A DNA stretch of 64,000 nt from Rhynchopus euleeides (GCA_963210315.1 OY723314.1:1612001-1676000), one strand, 5' to 3'. Numbered from the stretch's first letter, positions 1-15,000 are shown. Translations and numbers: made by a program. The notes: a model not told the origin generated them from the letters alone.

Positions 1-3000
1 CCGAGCCCAGGAGTGATGTCCAGACCCTGGGCCGAGCCCAGGAGTGATGTCCAGACCCTGGGCCGAGCCCGGGAGTGGTGTCCAGACCCTGTGCCGAGCC
101 AGGGAGTGGTGTCCAGACCCTGGGCCGAGCCCAGGAGTGATGTCCAGACCCTGGGCCGAGCCCGGGAGTGGTGTCCAGACCCTGGGCCGAGCCCAGGAGT
201 GATGTCCAGACCCTGGGCCGAGCCCAGGAGTGATGTCCAGACCCTGGGCCGAGCCCAGGAGTGGTGTCCAGACCCTGGGCCGAGCCAGGGAGTGGTGTCC
301 AGACCCTGGGCCGAGCCCAGGAGTGATGTCCAGACCCTGGGCCGAGCCCAGGAGTGATGTCCAGACCCTGGGCCGAGCCCGGGAGTGGTGTCCAGACCCT
401 GGGCCGAGCCCAGGAGTGATGTCCAGACCCTGGGCCGAGCCCAGGAGTGATGTCCAGACCCTGGGCCGAGCCCGGGAGTGGTGTCCAGACCCTGGGCCGA
501 GCCAGGGAGTGGTGTCCAGACCCTGGGCCGAGCCCAGGAGTGATGTCCAGACCCTGGGCCGAGCCCAGGAGTGATGTCCAGACCCTGGGCCGAGCCCAGG
601 AGTGGTGTCCAGACCCTGGGCCGAGCCAGGCAGTGATGTCCAGACCCTGGGCCTAGCCAGGGAGTGGTGTCCAGACACTGGGCCGAGCCCAGGAGTGATG
701 TCCAGACCCTGGGCCGAGCCCAGGAGTGATGTCCAGACCCTGGGCCGAGCCCGGGAGTGGTGTCCAGACCCTGTGCCGAGCCAGGGAGTGGTGTCCAGAC
801 CCTGGGCCGAGCCCAGGAGTGATGTCCAGACCCTGGGCCGAGCCCGGGAGTGGTGTCCAGACCCTGGGCCGAGCCCAGGAGTGATGTCCAGACCCTGGGC
901 CGAGCCCAGGAGTGATGTCCAGACCCTGGGCCGAGCCCAGGAGTGGTGTCCAGACCCTGGGCCGAGCCAGGGAGTGGTGTCCAGACCCTGGGCCGAGCCC
1001 AGGAGTGATGTCCAGACCCTGGGCCGAGCCCAGGAGTGATGTCCAGACCCTGGGCCGAGCCCGGGAGTGGTGTCCAGACCCTGGGCCGAGCCCAGGAGTG
1101 ATGTCCAGACCCTGGGCCGAGCCAGGGGGTGGTGTCCAGACCCTGGGCCGAGCCCAGGAGTGATGTCCAGACCCTGGGCCGAGCCAGGGAGTGGTGTCCA
1201 GACCCTGGGCCGAGCCCAGGAGTGGTGTCCAGTCCCTGGGCCGAGCCCAGGAGTGATGTCCAGACCCTGGGCCGAGCCCAGGAGTGGTGTCCAGACCCTG
1301 GGCCGAGCCCAGGAGTGATGTCCAGACCCTGGGCCGAGCCCAGGAGTGGTGTCCAGACCCTGGGCCGACCCAGGCAGTGATGTCCAGACCCTGGGCCGAG
1401 CCCAGGAGTGATGTCCAGACCCTGGGCCGAGCCCAGGAGTGGTGTCCAGACCCTGGGCCGAGCCCAGGAGTGATGTCCAGACCCTGGGCCGAGCCCAGGA
1501 GTGGTGTCCAGACCCTGGGCCGAGCCCAGGAGTGGTGTCCAGAACCTGGGCCGAGCCCAGGAGTGGTGTCGAGACCCTGGGCCGAGCCCAGGAGTGATGT
1601 CCAGACCCTGGGCCGAGCCCGGGAGTGATGTCCAGACCCTGGGCCGAGCCTAGGAGTGATGTCCAGACCCTGGGCCGAGCCCGGGAGTGGTGTCCAGACC
1701 CTGGGCCGAGCCCAGGAGTGGTGTCCAGACCCTGGGCCGAGCCCAGGAGTGATGTCCAGACCCTGGGCCGAGCCCAGGAGTGGTGTCCAGACCCTGGGCC
1801 GACCCAGGCAGTGATGTCCAGACCCTGGGCCGAGCCCAGGAGTGGTGTCCAGACCCTGGGCCGAGCCCAGGAGTGATGTCCAGACCCTGGGCCGAGCCCA
1901 GGAGTGGTGTCCAGACCCTGGGCCGAGCCCAGGAGTGGTGTCGAGACCCTGGGCCGAGCCCAGGAGTGATGTCCAGACCCTGGGCCGAGCCCAGGAGTGA
2001 TGTCCAGACCCTGGGCCGAGCCAGGGAGTGGTGTCCAGACCCTGGGCCGAGCCCAGGAGTGATGTCCAGACCCTGGGCCGAGCCAGGGAGTGGTGTCCAG
2101 ACCCTGGGCCGAGCCCAGGAGTGGTGTCCAGACCCTGGGCCGAGCCCAGGAGTGATGTCCAGACCCTGGGCCGAGCCCAGGAGTGGTGTCCAGACCCTGG
2201 GCCGGGCCCAGGAGTGATGTCCAGACCCTGGGCCGAGCCCAGGAGTGGTGTCCAGACCCTGGGCCGACCCAGGCAGTGATGTCCAGACCCTGGGCCGAGC
2301 CCAGGAGTGATGTCCAGACCCTGGGCCGAGCCCAGGAGTGGTGTCCAGACCCTGGGCCGAGCCCAGGAGTGATGTCCAGACCCTGGGCCGAGCCCGGGAG
2401 TGGTGTCCAGACCCTGGGCCGAGCCCAGGAGTGGTGTCGAGACCCTGGGCCGAGCCAGGCAGTGATGTCCAGACCCTGGGCCGAGCCCAGGAGTGATGTC
2501 CAGACCCTGGGCCGAGCCCAGGAGTGGTGTCCAGACCCTGGGCCGAGCCAGGCAGTGATGTCCAGACCCTGGGCCGAGCCAGGGAGTGGTGTCCAGACAC
2601 TGGGCCGAGCCCAGGAGTGATGTCCAGACCCTGGGCCGAGCCCAGGAGTGATGTCCAGACCCTGGGCCGAGCCCGGGAGTGGTGTCCAGACCCTGGGCCG
2701 AGCCAGGGAGTGGTGTCCAGACCCTGGGCCGAGCCCAGGAGTGATGTCCAGACCCTGGGCCGAGCCCAGGAGTGATGTCCAGACCCTGGGCCGAGCCCAG
2801 GAGTGGTGTCCAGACCCTGGGCCGAGCCAGGCAGTGATGTCCAGACCCTGGGCCTAGCCTGGGAGTGGTGTCCAGACACTGGGCCGAGCCCAGGAGTGAT
2901 GTCCAGACCCTGGGCCGAGCCCGGGAGTGGTGTCCAGACCCTGTGCCGAGCCAGGGAGTGGTGTCCAGACCCTGGGCCGAGCCCAGGAGTGATGTCCAGA

Positions 3001-6000
3001 CCCTGGGCCGAGCCCGGGAGTGGTGTCCAGACCCTGGGCCGAGCCCAGGAGTGATGTCCAGACCCTGGGCCGAGCCCAGGAGTGATGTCCAGACCCTGGG
3101 CCGAGCCCGGGAGTGGTGTCCAGACCCTGGGCCGAGCCAGGGAGTGGTGTCCAGACCCTGGGCCGAGCCCAGGAGTGATGTCCAGACCCTGGGCCGAGCC
3201 CAGGAGTGATGTCCAGACCCTGGGCCGAGCCCGGGAGTGGTGTCCAGACCCTGGGCCGAGCCCAGGAGTGATGTCCAGACCCTGGGCCGAGCCAGGGGGT
3301 GGTGTCCAGACCCTGGGCCGAGCCCAGGAGTGATGTCCAGACCCTGGGCCGAGCCAGGGAGTGGTGTCCAGACCCTGGGCCGAGCCCAGGAGTGGTGTCC
3401 AGTCCCTGGGCCGAGCCCAGGAGTGATGTCCAGACCCTGGGCCGAGCCCAGGAGTGGTGTCCAGACCCTGGGCCGAGCCCAGGAGTGATGTCCAGACCCT
3501 GGGCCGAGCCCGGGAGTGGTGTCCAGACCCTGGGCCGAGCCCAGGAGTGGTGTCGAGACCCTGGGCCGAGCCAGGCAGTGATGTCCAGACCCTGGGCCGA
3601 GCCCAGGAGTGATGTCCAGACCCTGGGCCGAGCCCAGGAGTGGTGTCCAGACCCTGGGCCGAGCCAGGCAGTGATGTCCAGACCCTGGGCCGAGCCAGGG
3701 AGTGGTGTCCAGACACTGGGCCGAGCCCAGGAGTGATGTCCAGACCCTGGGCCGAGCCCAGGAGTGATGTCCAGACCCTGGGCCGAGCCCGGGAGTGGTG
3801 TCCAGACCCTGGGCCGAGCCAGGGAGTGGTGTCCAGACCCTGGGCCGAGCCCAGGAGTGATGTCCAGACCCTGGGCCGAGCCCAGGAGTGATGTCCAGAC
3901 CCTGGGCCGAGCCCAGGAGTGGTGTCCAGACCCTGGGCCGAGCCAGGCAGTGATGTCCAGACCCTGGGCCTAGCCTGGGAGTGGTGTCCAGACACTGGGC
4001 CGAGCCCAGGAGTGATGTCCAGACCCTGGGCCGAGCCCGGGAGTGGTGTCCAGACCCTGTGCCGAGCCAGGGAGTGGTGTCCAGACCCTGGGCCGAGCCC
4101 AGGAGTGATGTCCAGACCCTGGGCCGAGCCCGGGAGTGGTGTCCAGACCCTGGGCCGAGCCCAGGAGTGATGTCCAGACCCTGGGCCGAGCCCAGGAGTG
4201 ATGTCCAGACCCTGGGCCGAGCCCGGGAGTGGTGTCCAGACCCTGGGCCGAGCCAGGGAGTGGTGTCCAGACCCTGGGCCGAGCCCAGGAGTGATGTCCA
4301 GACCCTGGGCCGAGCCCAGGAGTGATGTCCAGACCCTGGGCCGAGCCCGGGAGTGGTGTCCAGACCCTGGGCCGAGCCCAGGAGTGATGTCCAGACCCTG
4401 GGCCGAGCCAGGGGGTGGTGTCCAGACCCTGGGCCGAGCCCAGGAGTGATGTCCAGACCCTGGGCCGAGCCAGGGAGTGGTGTCCAGACCCTGGGCCGAG
4501 CCCAGGAGTGGTGTCCAGTCCCTGGGCCGAGCCCAGGAGTGATGTCCAGACCCTGGGCCGAGCCCAGGAGTGGTGTCCAGACCCTGGGCCGAGCCCAGGA
4601 GTGATGTCCAGACCCTGGGCCGAGCCCAGGAGTGGTGTCCAGACCCTGGGCCGACCCAGGCAGTGATGTCCAGACCCTGGGCCGAGCCCAGGAGTGATGT
4701 CCAGACCCTGGGCCGAGCCCAGGAGTGGTGTCCAGACCCTGGGCCGAGCCCAGGAGTGATGTCCAGACCCTGGGCCGAGCCCAGGAGTGGTGTCCAGACC
4801 CTGGGCCGAGCCCAGGAGTGGTGTCCAGAACCTGGGCCGAGCCCAGGAGTGGTGTCGAGACCCTGGGCCGAGCCCAGGAGTGATGTCCAGACCCTGGGCC
4901 GAGCCAGGGAGTGGTGTCCAGACCCTGGGCCGAGCCCAGGAGTGATGTCCAGACCCTGGGCCGAGCCAGGGAGTGGTGTCCAGACCCTGGGCCGAGCCCA
5001 GGAGTGGTGTCCAGACCCTGGGCCGAGCCCAGGAGTGATGTCCAGACCCTGGGCCGAGCCCAGGAGTGGTGTCCAGACCCTGGGCCGGGCCCAGGAGTGA
5101 TGTCCAGACCCTGGGCCGAGCCCAGGAGTGGTGTCCAGACCCTGGGCCGACCCAGGCAGTGATGTCCAGACCCTGGGCCGAGCCCAGGAGTGATGTCCAG
5201 ACCCTGGGCCGAGCCCAGGAGTGGTGTCCAGACCCTGGGCCGAGCCCAGGAGTGATGTCCAGACCCTGGGCCGAGCCCGGGAGTGGTGTCCAGACCCTGG
5301 GCCGAGCCCAGGAGTGGTGTCGAGACCCTGGGCCGAGCCAGGCAGTGATGTCCAGACCCTGGGCCGAGCCCAGGAGTGATGTCCAGACCCTGGGCCGAGC
5401 CCAGGAGTGGTGTCCAGACCCTGGGCCGAGCCAGGCAGTGATGTCCAGACCCTGGGCCGAGCCAGGGAGTGGTGTCCAGACACTGGGCCGAGCCCAGGAG
5501 TGATGTCCAGACCCTGGGCCGAGCCCGGGAGTGGTGTCCAGACCCTGGGCCGAGCCAGGGAGTGGTGTCCAGACCCTGGGCCGAGCCCAGGAGTGATGTC
5601 CAGACCCTGGGCCGAGCCCAGGAGTGATGTCCAGACCCTGGGCCGAGCCCAGGAGTGGTGTCCAGACCCTGGGCCGAGCCAGGCAGTGATGTCCAGACCC
5701 TGGGCCTAGCCAGGGAGTGGTGTCCAGACACTGGGCCGAGCCCAGGAGTGATGTCCAGACCCTGGGCCGAGCCCAGGAGTGATGTCCAGACCCTGGGCCG
5801 AGCCCGGGAGTGGTGTCCAGACCCTGTGCCGAGCCAGGGAGTGGTGTCCAGACCCTGGGCCGAGCCCAGGAGTGATGTCCAGACCCTGGGCCGAGCCCGG
5901 GAGTGGTGTCCAGACCCTGGGCCGAGCCCAGGAGTGATGTCCAGACGCTGGGCCGAGCCCAGGAGTGATGTCCAGACCCTGGGCCGAGCCCGGGAGTGGT

Positions 6001-9000
6001 GTCCAGACCCTGGGCCGAGCCAGGGAGTGGTGTCCAGACCCTGGGCCGAGCCCAGGAGTGATGTCCAGACCCTGGGCCGAGCCCAGGAGTGATGTCCAGA
6101 CCCTGGGCCGAGCCCGGGAGTGGTGTCCAGACCCTGGGCCGAGCCCAGGAGTGATGTCCAGACCCTGGGCCGAACCAGGGAGTGGTGTCCAGACCCTGGG
6201 CCGAGCCCAGGAGTGATGTCCAGACCCTGGGCCGAGCCAGGGAGTGGTGTCCAGACCCTGGGCCGAGCCCAGGAGTGGTGTCCAGTCCCTGGGCCGAGCC
6301 CAGGAGTGATGTCCAGACCCTGGGCCGAGCCCAGGAGTGGTGTCCAGACCCTGGGCCGAGCCCAGGAGTGGTGTCGAGACCCTGGGCCGAGCCCAGGAGT
6401 GATGTCCAGACCCTGGGCCGAGCCCAGGAGTGATGTCCAGACCCTGGGCCGAGCCAGGGAGTGGTGTCCAGACCCTGGGCCGAGCCCAGGAGTGATGTCC
6501 AGACCCTGGGCCGAGCCAGGGAGTGGTGTCCAGACCCTGGGCCGAGCCCAGGAGTGATGTCCAGACCCTGGGCCGAGCCCAGGAGTGGTGTCCAGACCCT
6601 GGGCCGGGCCCAGGAGTGATGTCCAGACCCTGGGCCGAGCCCAGGAGTGGTGTCCAGACCCTGGGCCGACCCAGGCAGTGATGTCCAGACCCTGGGCCGA
6701 GCCCAGGAGTGATGTCCAGACCCTGGGCCGAGCCCAGGAGTGGTGTCCAGACCCTGGGCCGACCCAGGCAGTGATGTCCAGACCCTGGGCCGAGCCCAGG
6801 AGTGGTGTCCAGACCCTGGGCCGAGCCCAGGAGTGATGTCCAGACCCTGGGCCGAGCCCAGGAGTGGTGTCCAGACCCTGGGCCGAGCCCAGGAGTGGTG
6901 TCGAGACCCTGGGCCGAGCCCAGGAGTGATGTCCAGACCCTGGGCCGAGCCCAGGAGTGATGTCCAGACCCTGGGCCGAGCCAGGGAGTGGTGTCCAGAC
7001 CCTGGGCCGAGCCCAGGAGTGATGTCCAGACCCTGGGCCGAGCCCAGGAGTGGTGTCCAGACCCTGGGCCGAGCCCAGGAGTGATGTCCAGACCCTGGGC
7101 CGAGCCCAGGAGTGGTGTCCAGACCCTGGGCCGAGCCCAGGAGTGATGTCTAGACCCTGGGCCGAGCCCAGGAGTGGTGTCCAGACCCTGGGCCGAGCCC
7201 AGGAGTGGTGTCGAGACCCTGGGCCGAGCCCAGGAGTGATGTCCAGACCCTGGGCCGAGCCCGGGAGTGATGTCCAGACCCTGGGCCGAGCCTAGGAGTG
7301 ATGTCCAGACCCTGGGCCGAGCCCGGGAGTGGTGTCCAGACCCTGGGCCGAGCCCAGGAGTGGTGTCCAGACCCTGGGCCGAGCCTAGGAGTGATGTCCA
7401 GACCCTGGGCCGAGCCCGGGAGTGGTGTCCAGACCCTGGGCCGAGCCCAGGAGTGGTGTCCAGACCCTGGGCCGAGCCCAGGAGTGATGTCCAGACCCTG
7501 GGCCGAGCCCAGGAGTGGTGTCCAGACCCTGGGCCGACCCAGGCAGTGATGTCCAGACCCTGGGCCGAGCCCAGGAGTGGTGTCCAGACCCTGGGCCGAG
7601 CCCAGGAGTGATGTCCAGACCCTGAGCCGAGCCCAGGAGTGGTGTCCAGACCCTGGGCCGAGCCCAGGAGTGGTGTCGAGACCCTGGGCCGAGCCCAGGA
7701 GTGATGTCCAGACCCTGGGCCGAGCCCAGGAGTGATGTCCAGACCCTGGGCCGAGCCAGGGAGTGGTGTCCAGACCCTGGGCCGAGCCCAGGAGTGATGT
7801 CCAGACCCTGGGCCGAGCCAGGGAGTGGTGTCCAGACCCTGGGCCGAGCCCAGGAGTGGTGTCCAGACCCTGGGCCGAGCCCAGGAGTGATGTCCAGACC
7901 CTGGGCCGAGCCCAGGAGTGGTGTCCAGACCCTGGGCCGGGCCCAGGAGTGATGTCCAGACCCTGGGCCGAGCCCAGGAGTGGTGTCCAGACCCTGGGCC
8001 GACCCAGGCAGTGATGTCCAGACCCTGGGCCGAGCCCAGGAGTGATGTCCAGACCCTGGGCCGAGCCCAGGAGTGGTGTCCAGACCCTGGGCCGAGCCCA
8101 GGAGTGATGTCCAGACCCTGGGCCGAGCCCGGGAGTGGTGTCCAGACCCTGGGCCGAGCCCAGGAGTGGTGTCGAGACCCTGGGCCGAGCCAGGCAGTGA
8201 TGTCCAGACCCTGGGCCGAGCCCAGGAGTGATGTCCAGACCCTGGGCCGAGCCCAGGAGTGGTGTCCAGACCCTGGGCCGAGCCAGGCAGTGATGTCCAG
8301 ACCCTGGGCCGAGCCAGGGAGTGGTGTCCAGACACTGGGCCGAGCCCAGGAGTGATGTCCAGACCCTGGGCCGAGCCCAGGAGTGATGTCCAGACCCTGG
8401 GCCGAGCCCGGGAGTGGTGTCCAGACCCTGGGCCGAGCCAGGGAGTGGTGTCCAGACCCTGGGCCGAGCCCAGGAGTGATGTCCAGACCCTGGGCCGAGC
8501 CCAGGAGTGATGTCCAGACCCTGGGCCGAGCCCAGGAGTGGTGTCCAGACCCTGGGCCGAGCCAGGCAGTGATGTCCAGACCCTGGGCCTAGCCAGGGAG
8601 TGGTGTCCAGACACTGGGCCGAGCCCAGGAGTGATGTCCAGACCCTGGGCCGAGCCCAGGAGTGATGTCCAGACCCTGGGCCGAGCCCGGGAGTGGTGTC
8701 CAGACCCTGTGCCGAGCCAGGGAGTGGTGTCCAGACCCTGGGCCGAGCCCAGGAGTGATGTCCAGACCCTGGGCCGAGCCCGGGAGTGGTGTCCAGACCC
8801 TGGGCCGAGCCCAGGAGTGATGTCCAGACCCTGGGCCGAGCCCAGGAGTGATGTCCAGACCCTGGGCCGAGCCCGGGAGTGGTGTCCAGACCCTGGGCCG
8901 AGCCCAGGAGTGGTGTCCAGTCCCTGGGCCGAGCCCAGGAGTGATGTCCAGACCCTGGGCCGAGCCCAGGAGTGGTGTCCAGACCCTGGGCCGAGCCCAG

Positions 9001-12000
9001 GAGTGATGTCCAGACCCTGGGCCGAGCCCAGGAGTGGTGTCCAGACCCTGGGCCGACCCAGGCAGTGATGTCCAGACCCTGGGCCGAGCCCAGGAGTGAT
9101 GTCAAGACCCTGGGCCGAGCCCAGGAGTGGTGTCCACACCCTGGGCCGAGCCCAGGAGTGATGTCCAGACCCTGGGCCGAGCCCAGGAGTGGTGTCCAGA
9201 CCCTGGGCCGAGCCCAGGAGTGGTGTCCAGAACCTGGGCCGAGCCCAGGAGTGGTGTCGAGACACTGGGCCGAGCCCAGGAGTGATGTCCAGACCCTGGG
9301 CCGAGCCAGGGAGTGGTGTCCAGACCCTGGGCCGAGCCCAGGAGTGGTGTCCAGACCCTGGGCCGAGCCCAGGAGTGATGTCCAGACCCTGGGCCGAGCC
9401 CAGGAGTGGTGTCCAGACCCTGGGCCGGGCCCAGGAGTGATGTCCAGACCCTGGGCCGAGCCCAGGAGTGGTGTCCAGACCCTGGGCCGACCCAGGCAGT
9501 GATGTCCAGACCCTGGGCCGAGCCCAGGAGTGATGTCCAGACCCTGGGCCGAGCCCAGGAGTGGTGTCCAGACCCTGGGCCGACCCAGGCAGTGATGTCC
9601 AGACCCTGGGCCGAGCCCAGGAGTGATGTCCAGACCCTGGGCCGAGCCCGGGAGTGGTGTCCAGACCCTGTGCCGAGCCAGGGAGTGGTGTCCAGACCCT
9701 GGGCCGAGCCCAGGAGTGATGTCCAGACCCTGGGCCGAGCCCGGGAGTGGTGTCCAGACCCTGGGCCGAGCCCAGGAGTGATGTCCAGACCCTGGGCCGA
9801 GCCCAGGAGTGATGTCCAGACCCTGGGCCGAGCCCGGGAGTGGTGTCCAGACCCTGGGCCGAGCCAGGGAGTGGTGTCCAGACCCTGGGCCGAGCCCAGG
9901 AGTGATGTCCAGACCCTGGGCCGAGCCCAGGAGTGATGTCCAGACCCTGGGCCGAGCCCGGGAGTGGTGTCCAGACCCTGGGCCGAGCCCAGGAGTGATG
10001 TCCAGACCCTGGGCCGAGCCAGGGAGTGGTGTCCAGACCCTGGGCCGAGCCCAGGAGTGATGTCCAGACCCTGGGCCGAGCCAGGGAGTGGTGTCCAGAC
10101 CCTGGGCCGAGCCCAGGAGTGGTGTCCAGTCCCTGGGCCGAGCCCAGGAGTGATGTCCAGACCCTGGGCCGAGCCCAGGAGTGGTGTCCAGACCCTGGGC
10201 CGAGCCCAGGAGTGATGTCCAGAACCTGGGCCGAGCCCAGGAGTGGTGTCCAGACCCTGGGCCGAGCCCAGGAGTGGTGTCCAGACCCTGGGCCGACCCA
10301 GGCAGTGATGTCCAGACCCTGGGCCGAGCCCAGGAGTGATGTCCAGACCCTGGGCCGAGCCCAGGAGTGGTGTCCAGACCCTGGGCCGAGCCCAGGAGTG
10401 ATGTCCAGACCCTGGGCCGAGCCCAGGAGTGGTGTCCAGACCCTGGGCCGAGCCCAGGAGTGGTGTCCAGAACCTGGGCCGAGCCCTGGAGTGGTGTCGA
10501 GACCCTGGGCCGAGCCCAGGAGTGATGTCCAGACCCTGGGCCGAGCCAGGGAGTGGTGTCCAGACCCTGGGCCGAGCCCAGGAGTGGTGTCCAGACCCTG
10601 GGCCGAGCCCAGGAGTGATGTCCAGACCCTGGGCCGAGCCCAGGAGTGGTGTCCAGACCCTGGGCCGGGCCCAGGAGTGATGTCCAGACCCTGGGCCGAG
10701 CCCAGGAGTGGTGTCCAGACCCTGGGCCGACCCAGGCAGTGATGTCCAGACCCTGGGCCGAGCCCAGGAGTGATGTCCAGACCCTGGGCCGAGCCCAGGA
10801 GTGGTGTCCAGACCCTGGGCCGAGCCCAGGAGTGATGTCCAGACCCTGGGCCGAGCCCGGGAGTGGTGTCCAGACCCTGGGCCGAGCCCAGGAGTGGTGT
10901 CGAGACCCTGGGCCGAGCCAGGCAGTGATGTCCAGACCCTGGGCCGAGCCCAGGAGTGATGTCCAGACCCTGGGCCGAGCCCAGGAGTGGTGTCCAGACC
11001 CTGGGCCGAGCCAGGCAGTGATGTCCAGACCCTGGGCCGAGCCAGGGAGTGGTGTCCAGACACTGGGCCGAGCCCAGGAGTGATGTCCAGACCCTGGGCC
11101 GAGCCCAGGAGTGATGTCCAGACCCTGGGCCGAGCCCGGGAGTGGTGTCCAGACCCTGGGCCGAGCCAGGGAGTGGTGTCCAGACCCTGGGCCGAGCCCA
11201 GGAGTGATGTCCAGACCCTGGGCCGAGCCCAGGAGTGATGTCCAGACCCTGGGCCGAGCCCAGGAGTGGTGTCCAGACCCTGGGCCGAGCCAGGCAGTGA
11301 TGTCCAGACCCTGGGCCTAGCCAGGGAGTGGTGTCCAGACACTGGGCCGAGCCCAGGAGTGATGTCCAGACCCTGGGCCGACCCCGGGAGTGGTGTCCAG
11401 ACCCTGTGCCGAGCCAGGGAGTGGTGTCCAGACCCTGGGCCGACCCAGGCAGTGATGTCCAGACCCTGGGCCGAGCCCAGGAGTGGTGTCCAGACCCTGG
11501 GCCGAGCCCAGGAGTGGTGTCCAGACCCTGGGCCGACCCAGGCAGTGAAGTCCAGACCCTGGGCCGAGCCCAGGAGTGGTGTCCAGACCCTGGGCCGACC
11601 CAGGCAGTGATGTCCAGACCCTGGGCCGAGCCCAGGAGTGGTGTCCAGACCCTGGGCCGACCCAGGCAGTGATGTCCAGACCCTGGGCCGACCCCAGGAG
11701 TGGTGTCCAGACCCTGGGCCGAGCCCAGGAGTGATGTCCAGACCCTGGGCCGAGCCCAGGAGTGGTGTCCAGACCCTGGGCCGACCCAGGCAGTGATGTC
11801 CAGACCCTGGGCCGAGCCCAGGAGTGGTGTCCAGACCCTGGGCCGAGCCCAGGAGTGATGTCCAGACCCTGGGCCGAGCCCGGGAGTGATGTCCAGACCC
11901 TGGGCCGAGCCTAGGAGTGATGTCCAGACCCTGGGCCGAGCCCGGGAGTGGTGTCCAGACCCTGGGCCGAGCCCAGGAGTGATGTCCAGACCCTGGGCCG

Positions 12001-15000
12001 AGCCCAGGAGTGATGTCCAGACCCTGGGCCGAGCCCGGGAGTGATGTCCAGACCCTGGGCCGAGCCTAGGAGTGATGTCCAGACCCTGGGCCGAGCCCGG
12101 GAGTGGTGTCCAGACCCTGGGCCGAGCCCAGGAGTGGTGTCCAGACCCTGGGCCGAGCCCAGGAGTGATGTCCAGACCCTGGGCCGAGCCCAGGAGTGGT
12201 GTCCAGACCCTGGGCCGAGCCAGGCAGTGATGTCCAGACCCTGGGCCGAGCCAGGGAGTGGTGTCCAGACACTGGGCCGAGCCCAGGAGTGATGTCCAGA
12301 CCCTGGGCCGAGCCCAGGAGTGATGTCCAGACCCTGGGCCGAGCCCGGGAGTGGTGTCCAGACCCTGGGCCGAGCCAGGGAGTGGTGTCCAGACCCTGGG
12401 CCGAGCCCAGGAGTGATGTCCAGACCCTGGGCCGAGCCCAGGAGTGATGTCCAGACCCTGGGCCGAGCCCAGGAGTGGTGTCCAGACCCTGGGCCGAGCC
12501 AGGCAGTGATGTCCAGACCCTGGGCCTAGCCAGGGAGTGGTGTCCAGACACTGGGCCGAGCCCAGGAGTGATGTCCAGACCCTGGGCCGAGCCCGGGAGT
12601 GGTGTCCAGACCCTGTGCCGAGCCAGGGAGTGGTGTCCAGACCCTGGGCCGACCCAGGCAGTGATGTCCAGACCCTGGGCCGAGCCCAGGAGTGGTGTCC
12701 AGACCCTGGGCCGAGCCCAGGAGTGGTGTCCAGACCCTGGGCCGACCCAGGCAGTGAAGTCCAGACCCTGGGCCGAGCCCAGGAGTGGTGTCCAGACCCT
12801 GGGCCGACCCAGGCAGTGATGTCCAGACCCTGGGCCGAGCCCAGGAGTGGTGTCCAGACCCTGGGCCGACCCAGGCAGTGATGTCCAGACCCTGGGCCGA
12901 CCCCAGGAGTGGTGTCCAGACCCTGGGCCGAGCCCAGGAGTGATGTCCAGACCCTGGGCCGAGCCCAGGAGTGGTGTCCAGACCCTGGGCCGACCCAGGC
13001 AGTGATGTCCAGACCCTGGGCCGAGCCCAGGAGTGGTGTCCAGACCCTGGGCCGAGCCCAGGAGTGATGTCCAGACCCTGGGCCGAGCCCGGGAGTGATG
13101 TCCAGACCCTGGGCCGAGCCTAGGAGTGATGTCCAGACCCTGGGCCGAGCCCGGGAGTGGTGTCCAGACCCTGGGCCGAGCCCAGGAGTGATGTCCAGAC
13201 CCTGGGCCGAGCCCAGGAGTGATGTCCAGACCCTGGGCCGAGCCCGGGAGTGATGTCCAGACCCTGGGCCGAGCCTAGGAGTGATGTCCAGACCCTGGGC
13301 CGAGCCCGGGAGTGGTGTCCAGACCCTGGGCCGAGCCCAGGAGTGGTGTCCAGACCCTGGGCCGAGCCCAGGAGTGATGTCCAGACCCTGGGCCGAGCCC
13401 AGGAGTGGTGTCCAGACCCTGGGCCGAGCCAGGCAGTGATGTCCAGACCCTGGGCCGAGCCAGGGAGTGGTGTCCAGACACTGGGCCGAGCCCAGGAGTG
13501 ATGTCCAGACCCTGGGCCGAGCCCAGTAGTGATGTCCAGACCCTGGGCCGAGCCCGGGAGTGGTGTCCAGACCCTGGGCCGAGCCAGGGAGTGGTGTCCA
13601 GACCCTGGGCCGAGCCCAGGAGTGATGTCCAGACCCTGGGCCGAGCCCAGGAGTGATGTCCAGACCCTGGGCCGAGCCCAGGAGTGGTGTCCAGACCCTG
13701 GGCCGAGCCAGGCAGTGATGTCCAGACCCTGGGCCTAGCCAGGGAGTGGTGTCCAGACACTGGGCCGAGCCCAGGAGTGATGTCCAGACCCTGGGCCGAG
13801 CCCGGGAGTGGTGTCCAGACCCTGTGCCGAGCCAGGGAGTGGTGTCCAGACCCTGGGCCGACCCAGGCAGTGATGTCCAGACCCTGGGCCGAGCCCAGGA
13901 GTGGTGTCCAGACCCTGGGCCGAGCCCAGGAGTGGTGTCCAGACCCTGGGCCGACCCAGGCAGTGAAGTCCAGACCCTGGGCCGAGCCCAGGAGTGGTGT
14001 CCAGACCCTGGGCCGACCCAGGCAGTGATGTCCAGACCCTGGGCCGAGCCCAGGAGTGGTGTCCAGACCCTGGGCCGACCCAGGCAGTGATGTCCAGACC
14101 CTGGGCCGACCCCAGGAGTGGTGTCCAGACCCTGGGCCGAGCCCAGGAGTGATGTCCAGACCCTGGGCCGAGCCCAGGAGTGGTGTCCAGACCCTGGGCC
14201 GACCCAGGCAGTGATGTCCAGACCCTGGGCCGAGCCCAGGAGTGGTGTCCAGACCCTGGGCCGAGCCCAGGAGTGATGTCCAGACCCTGGGCCGAGCCCG
14301 GGAGTGATGTCCAGACCCTGGGCCGAGCCTAGGAGTGATGTCCAGACCCTGGGCCGAGCCCGGGAGTGGTGTCCAGACCCTGGGCCGAGCCCAGGAGTGA
14401 TGTCCAGACCCTGGGCCGAGCCCAGGAGTGATGTCCAGACCCTGGGCCGAGCCCGGGAGTGATGTCCAGACCCTGGGCCGAGCCTAGGAGTGATGTCCAG
14501 ACCCTGGGCCGAGCCCGGGAGTGGTGTCCAGACCCTGGGCCGAGCCCAGGAGTGGTGTCCAGACCCTGGGCCGAGCCCAGGAGTGATGTCCAGACCCTGG
14601 GCCGAGCCCAGGAGTGGTGTCCAGACCCTGGGCCGACCCAGGCAGTGATGTCCAGACCCTGGGCCGAGCCCAGGAGTGGTGTCCAGACCCTGGGCCGAGC
14701 CCATGAGTGATGTCTAGACCCTGGGCCGAGCCCAGGAGTGGTGTCCAGACCCTGGGCCGAGCCCAGGAGTGGTGTCGAGACCCTGGGCCGAGCCCAGGAG
14801 TGATGTCCAGACCCTGGGCCGAGCCCGGGAGTGATGTCCAGACCCTGGGCCGAGCCTAGGAGTGATGTCCAGACCCTGGGCCGAGCCCGGGAGTGGTGTC
14901 CAGACCCTGGGCCGAGCCTAGGAGTGATGTCCAGACCCTGGGCCGAGCCCGGGAGTGGTGTCCAGACCCTGGGCCGATCCCAGGAGTGATGTCCAGACCC

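Noticed and set aside
653-14704. Minus-strand open frames of 651 to 2439 codons inside the 31-bp array
   Set aside because: The unit has no stop on that strand in any frame, so openness is automatic. There is no start context, no non-repeat domain, and overlapping frames are equally open.
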